Shown in pieces: positions 61,577 through 64,000 of a DNA stretch of 64,000 nucleotides. The notes below the pieces were generated by a model. The model worked only from the letters and a program-made list of their open reading frames with translations, ran no database searches and was not told where the DNA came from. Source of the DNA: JBDROU01 sp043809745 [NCBI: bacterium] (GTDB lineage: Bacteria > Elusimicrobiota > JBDRMW01); NCBI GenBank assembly GCA_043809745.1, contig JBDROU010000073.1, positions 106,967-170,966 on the forward strand. Reading direction: 5' to 3'. The position numbers and the translations under genes were made by a program. Within the stretch, counting starts at the first letter, position 1; every line of letters starts with the position of its first letter.

Positions 61577-62353
61577 ATGAGATCTATGGAAGTTATAAGG
61601 CTTGATAAAGTTACAAAGCTTTACAGAAAGAGTCACCTGGGAAAAGTCACCGAAACAGTGGGAGTTGAAGGGTTGGATCTTACGATAAGCAAAGGCGAAG
61701 TGTTTGGGTTGTTAGGTCTGAACGGGTCAGGCAAGACTACAACCATAAAGCTGATGCTCGGTCTTCTTTATCCGACCAAAGGTCATGTAAAAATTATGGA
61801 TAAAGATATGCCTGATAAAGAGACATTAAAACATATCGGGTATCTTCCGGAAGCTGCCTATCTCAACAAGTATTTGACTGCCAGAGAAACATTAGAATTT
61901 TTTGCCAGTATTTCTGATATTGATAAGCATAAAAGAATGGATATTATTGCTTCCATTTTGGAGCAGGTTGGCATGAAGAATTTTGCGAATAAAAGGTTGG
62001 CAGAATTTTCTAAAGGCATGCTGCAGAGGATAAGCATTGCGCAGTCTCTTTTGCATAATCCCGAAATACTGGTATTTGACGAACCAATTACAGGATTGGA
62101 TCCATTGGCATTAAAAGAGATAAGGCAGTTGATTTTATATTTAAAATCACAAAGAAAAACAGTTTTCTTCTCTTCTCATAATATTTCCGAAGTTGAACGT
62201 GTATGCGACAGAATAGGTATAGTTGTAAGTGGAAAGTTAGTTTCGGTTACACCGCAAAATGAGTGGATAAATAAGGAAGGAAGATTGGAAGAGATATTTG
62301 TTTCTACAGTAAAGGATTCAAGCAATGTAGGAGCGCTAACCTTTATTAAATAA
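61577..62353 (+). CDS. ABC-2 type transporter ATP-binding protein
   Basis: A 258-residue ABC ATPase of the drug/export or Na+-efflux type. Walker A is LLGLNGSGKTTTIKLMLGLL near residue 43, the Q-loop region HIGYLPEAAYLNKYLT near 93, the signature EFSKGMLQRISIAQSL near 143, Walker B LVFDEPITGLDPLALK near 164, and the H-loop SSHNISEVERVCDR near 195. ATG 61577 or ATG 61586 may be used; AGGAG is closer than normal for the first and slightly far for the second. The next gene is the matching permease. Confidence 0.92.
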   Translation: MRSMEVIRLDKVTKLYRKSHLGKVTETVGVEGLDLTISKGEVFGLLGLNGSGKTTTIKLMLGLLYPTKGHVKIMDKDMPDKETLKHIGYLPEAAYLNKYLTARETLEFFASISDIDKHKRMDIIASILEQVGMKNFANKRLAEFSKGMLQRISIAQSLLHNPEILVFDEPITGLDPLALKEIRQLILYLKSQRKTVFFSSHNISEVERVCDRIGIVVSGKLVSVTPQNEWINKEGRLEEIFVSTVKDSSNVGALTFIK

Positions 62354-62376
62354 TTTATTTTGTTTTGGAGGGAATT

Positions 62377-63144
62377 GTGGATACGATCAAAGCCGTAATG
62401 CTATATACAGTAAAACAACATATAAGAACAAAAGTTTATCTGATAGTCGTGTTATTCGGTTTGATTCTAGTACTGGGAGCGATGGTAGTTTCTTCACTTG
62501 CGGTTGAATACAGAATACGCATGATGCTTAATATGGGTTTGGGAGGGATTGAGTTCCTAGCGCTTATTGCTGTGATATTTGCTACCGTTAATATGGTGTT
62601 GGAGGAGATGGATTCAAGGAGCATATACTTGATACTTACTCATCCAATAAAAAAAGCGCATTATCTTTTAGGCAGATATTTTGGAACTCTAATCGCAGTT
62701 GGTTTAGCCATGTTAATCATGTCATTCTTACATCTTTTAAGTTTATTTATTGTCGGATGGGGGTGGGAGAACGCTTATCTGATATCTATTGTATTATCAT
62801 TTATCAAAATTATGGTGATGAGCAGTATCGCTTTATTGTTTTCGCTATTTTCAACTTCCGCGCCCACTTCAATGGTTTTTACAATTTTTTTGTGGTTGAT
62901 GGGCCACTTTTCTGAAGAACTGAAATTTATGGGGGAAAAGGCTACTAATATATTCATAAAAATAGTAATTTGGGTCTTGTATAATATTACGCCTAATCTT
63001 TCATACTTCAACTATCGTGATTTTTGGAGCGCAGCTAATGCCCCGGGTATTATGTGGTTCGTATGGATGGTTTTGTACAGTTTTTTTTATATTACTATCT
63101 GCACCACAATATCAAATTTCTTATTTTCTCAGAAAGAATTCTAA
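62377..63144 (+). CDS. ABC-2 type transporter permease
   Basis: A 255-residue membrane protein with six helices. The blocks VLEEMDSRSIYLILTHPIKK near residue 73 and RYFGTLIAVGLAMLIM belong to the ABC-2 membrane family 2. The GTG at 62377 is used because GGAGGG lies just upstream; the TTG at 62365 overlaps this site. It pairs with the ATPase before it. Substrate is unknown. Confidence 0.88.
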   Translation: MDTIKAVMLYTVKQHIRTKVYLIVVLFGLILVLGAMVVSSLAVEYRIRMMLNMGLGGIEFLALIAVIFATVNMVLEEMDSRSIYLILTHPIKKAHYLLGRYFGTLIAVGLAMLIMSFLHLLSLFIVGWGWENAYLISIVLSFIKIMVMSSIALLFSLFSTSAPTSMVFTIFLWLMGHFSEELKFMGEKATNIFIKIVIWVLYNITPNLSYFNYRDFWSAANAPGIMWFVWMVLYSFFYITICTTISNFLFSQKEF

Positions 63145-63867
63145 ATGACAACTAATACTGCTAATAGGATGTTTTCGAAGAAATATTTTATAATTAAGCT
63201 TGTAGTATTGTTGTTTTTGATGGTGTTCTCTTTACGGCAAATCAGAAGGGCTTATGACTTGCCATTTCCAAGTTTTGACAAACTGGTAATAGAGAATACG
63301 GAACTGCAGGATATAGGCGGAATAATTTTTGGATTCAGGGGAACTACGGCGGATATAGCTTGGATTGAATTACTTCAATACATCGGAGGGGGTTTGTTTC
63401 TTGATGAAGATAGCAGCAAAAGTTATGAAAAGATTCAATATTTTGCTAAGCGGATTATAAAAATAGATCCTTTTTACAGGCCGGCGATATTATATGCTGC
63501 AAGCATACTTGCATGGTTTAAAAACGTTAATAGACCCGAGGAAGCACTCGAGCTGCTCAGAGAAGGTATAAAAAAAGATCCTTCCTACTGGCCTTATCAT
63601 TTATATATTGCTGCGATAACCTACAAAAATATATCTTCTGATTCGGAGCAAGCTTTAAGCATACTTGAATCCGCTGTTCGCAGGGATGATTGTCCGATAA
63701 TTGTTAAAAATATTTTGTCGAACATATATAAAGAAATGAAGCGTTATGATGATGCTATGCGTATATGGTTGGGTGTTCTGAATAGTAACGAAGTGTATTA
63801 TTATGATGATGCCAGGAGGGAGATAGAGATTTTGAGGGGTTTGAAATACAGCGCAAATAACTATTGA
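63145..63867 (+). CDS. Membrane-anchored TPR protein
   Basis: A 240-residue protein with an N-terminal membrane segment (YFIIKLVVLLFLMVFSL), then a conserved-looking block GGIIFGFRGTTADIAWIELLQ near residue 52 (as GFRGTTADIAW), and TPR-like helices from 95 to 235 (RPAILYAASILAWF, YWPYHLYIAAIT). Similar proteins often follow ABC-2 exporter pairs in candidate phyla. The ATG directly follows the permease stop. A scaffold role for the exporter is inferred. Confidence 0.72.
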   Translation: MTTNTANRMFSKKYFIIKLVVLLFLMVFSLRQIRRAYDLPFPSFDKLVIENTELQDIGGIIFGFRGTTADIAWIELLQYIGGGLFLDEDSSKSYEKIQYFAKRIIKIDPFYRPAILYAASILAWFKNVNRPEEALELLREGIKKDPSYWPYHLYIAAITYKNISSDSEQALSILESAVRRDDCPIIVKNILSNIYKEMKRYDDAMRIWLGVLNSNEVYYYDDARREIEILRGLKYSANNY

Positions 63868-63893
63868 CAACTGCATAAGTAATGTCCTATAAT
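63864..63893 (+). promoter_or_regulatory. Promoter of the IS630-like transposase
   Basis: Consensus TTGACA at 63864-63869 and consensus TATAAT at 63888-63893 with an 18-base spacer. GGAGGTG at 63901-63907 precedes the ATG at 63915. Confidence 0.65.
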
Positions 63894-63914
63894 ATAAGCC
63901 GGAGGTGGAATCCT

Positions 63915-64000
63915 ATGAGACCGCACGGTAACCAAATGCAGTTGGAGCAAAGACGTTTCACCGCACTTAGCATGCTCAAAGAAGGACTTCTTCCCGGAGA
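63915..64000 (+). CDS. IS630-family transposase, N-terminus only (cut by window edge)
   Basis: The first 28 codons read MRPHGNQMQLEQRRFTALSM and then a LKEGLLPG turn, the typical start of IS630-like transposases, whose N-terminal helix-turn-helix binds the element ends. The stretch is visibly richer in G and C than the genes before it, which fits recent arrival. The rest lies outside the window, so whether the gene is whole is not known. A strong promoter and ribosome binding site precede it. Confidence 0.7.
   Translation, partial: MRPHGNQMQLEQRRFTALSMLKEGLLPG

Noticed and set aside
1-64000. CRISPR array, tRNA or rRNA genes
   Set aside because: No regularly spaced repeats of 23-40 bases and no cloverleaf or rRNA-like blocks were seen on reading; a tRNA scan was not possible here.

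Overview
The window is AT-rich, almost gene-solid DNA from a bacterium with two membranes. The outer membrane is shown by a TonB-dependent receptor, two PorV/PorQ-like beta-barrel proteins (one fused to OmpA), an lspA/lgt lipoprotein pathway and several secreted proteins. The housekeeping order (yggS-proC-yggU-mtnA-ileS-lspA-lgt-rluD-gmk-rpoZ-coaC-coaB-udg-priA, then def-fmt) and the PorV plus FlgD-like modules suggest an uncultured didermic candidate phylum of the Omnitrophota/Elusimicrobiota kind. That placement is an inference from gene content and was not tested with a tree.

Layout. 1-2900 is an accessory stretch: a REP-associated tyrosine transposase cut by the left edge, an AbiE-type toxin-antitoxin pair with a clear promoter and palindrome, and a DUF5674 gene with a small partner. 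3220-7335 holds a large modular secreted protein and a PorV-like barrel. 7500-26611 is housekeeping: PLP homeostasis, proline synthesis, methionine salvage, isoleucyl-tRNA synthetase, lipoprotein processing, pseudouridylation, GMP kinase, RNA polymerase omega, coenzyme A synthesis (split CoaC and CoaB), uracil-DNA glycosylase, PriA, a DUF2723 membrane protein, deformylase, formyltransferase, DUF116 and a PASTA protein. 26676-32195 has a metallo-beta-lactamase-fold protein, a REC-GGDEF-EAL regulator and a second secreted-protein/PorV locus. 32350-44683 contains gatB, ResB/CcsA cytochrome c maturation, DUF1015, CvpA, rhomboid, nitroreductase, metX-metW, a phosphatase and mgtE. 44941-54823 is signalling and surface metabolism: a 1,622-residue kinase/ATPase/TPR/GAF/GGDEF protein, a stand-alone cyclic-nucleotide-binding domain, a secreted glycosidase and an HD-GYP regulator. 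55063-61571 is a metal-uptake locus headed by nikR. 61577-63867 is an ABC-2 exporter with a TPR protein, and the window ends in the first codons of an IS630-like transposase.

How genes work together. Proven logic from known families: LspA and Lgt process lipoproteins; Def and Fmt handle N-formyl-methionine; CoaC and CoaB make 4'-phosphopantetheine; MetX and MetW act in methionine synthesis; ResB and CcsA mature c-type cytochromes. Inferred logic: NikR controls a TonB receptor plus ZnuABC-like transporter that would carry nickel or cobalt; cyclic-di-GMP signalling is fed by three proteins here (two with GGDEF, one with HD-GYP); the PorV-like barrels may serve export of proteins with FlgD/T9SS-like C-terminal domains.

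I found no rRNA, tRNA, CRISPR array, origin or convincing GC-rich intrinsic terminator. Many start codons lack a Shine-Dalgarno sequence, and a few sit so close to a good promoter that leaderless or near-leaderless transcripts are likely.
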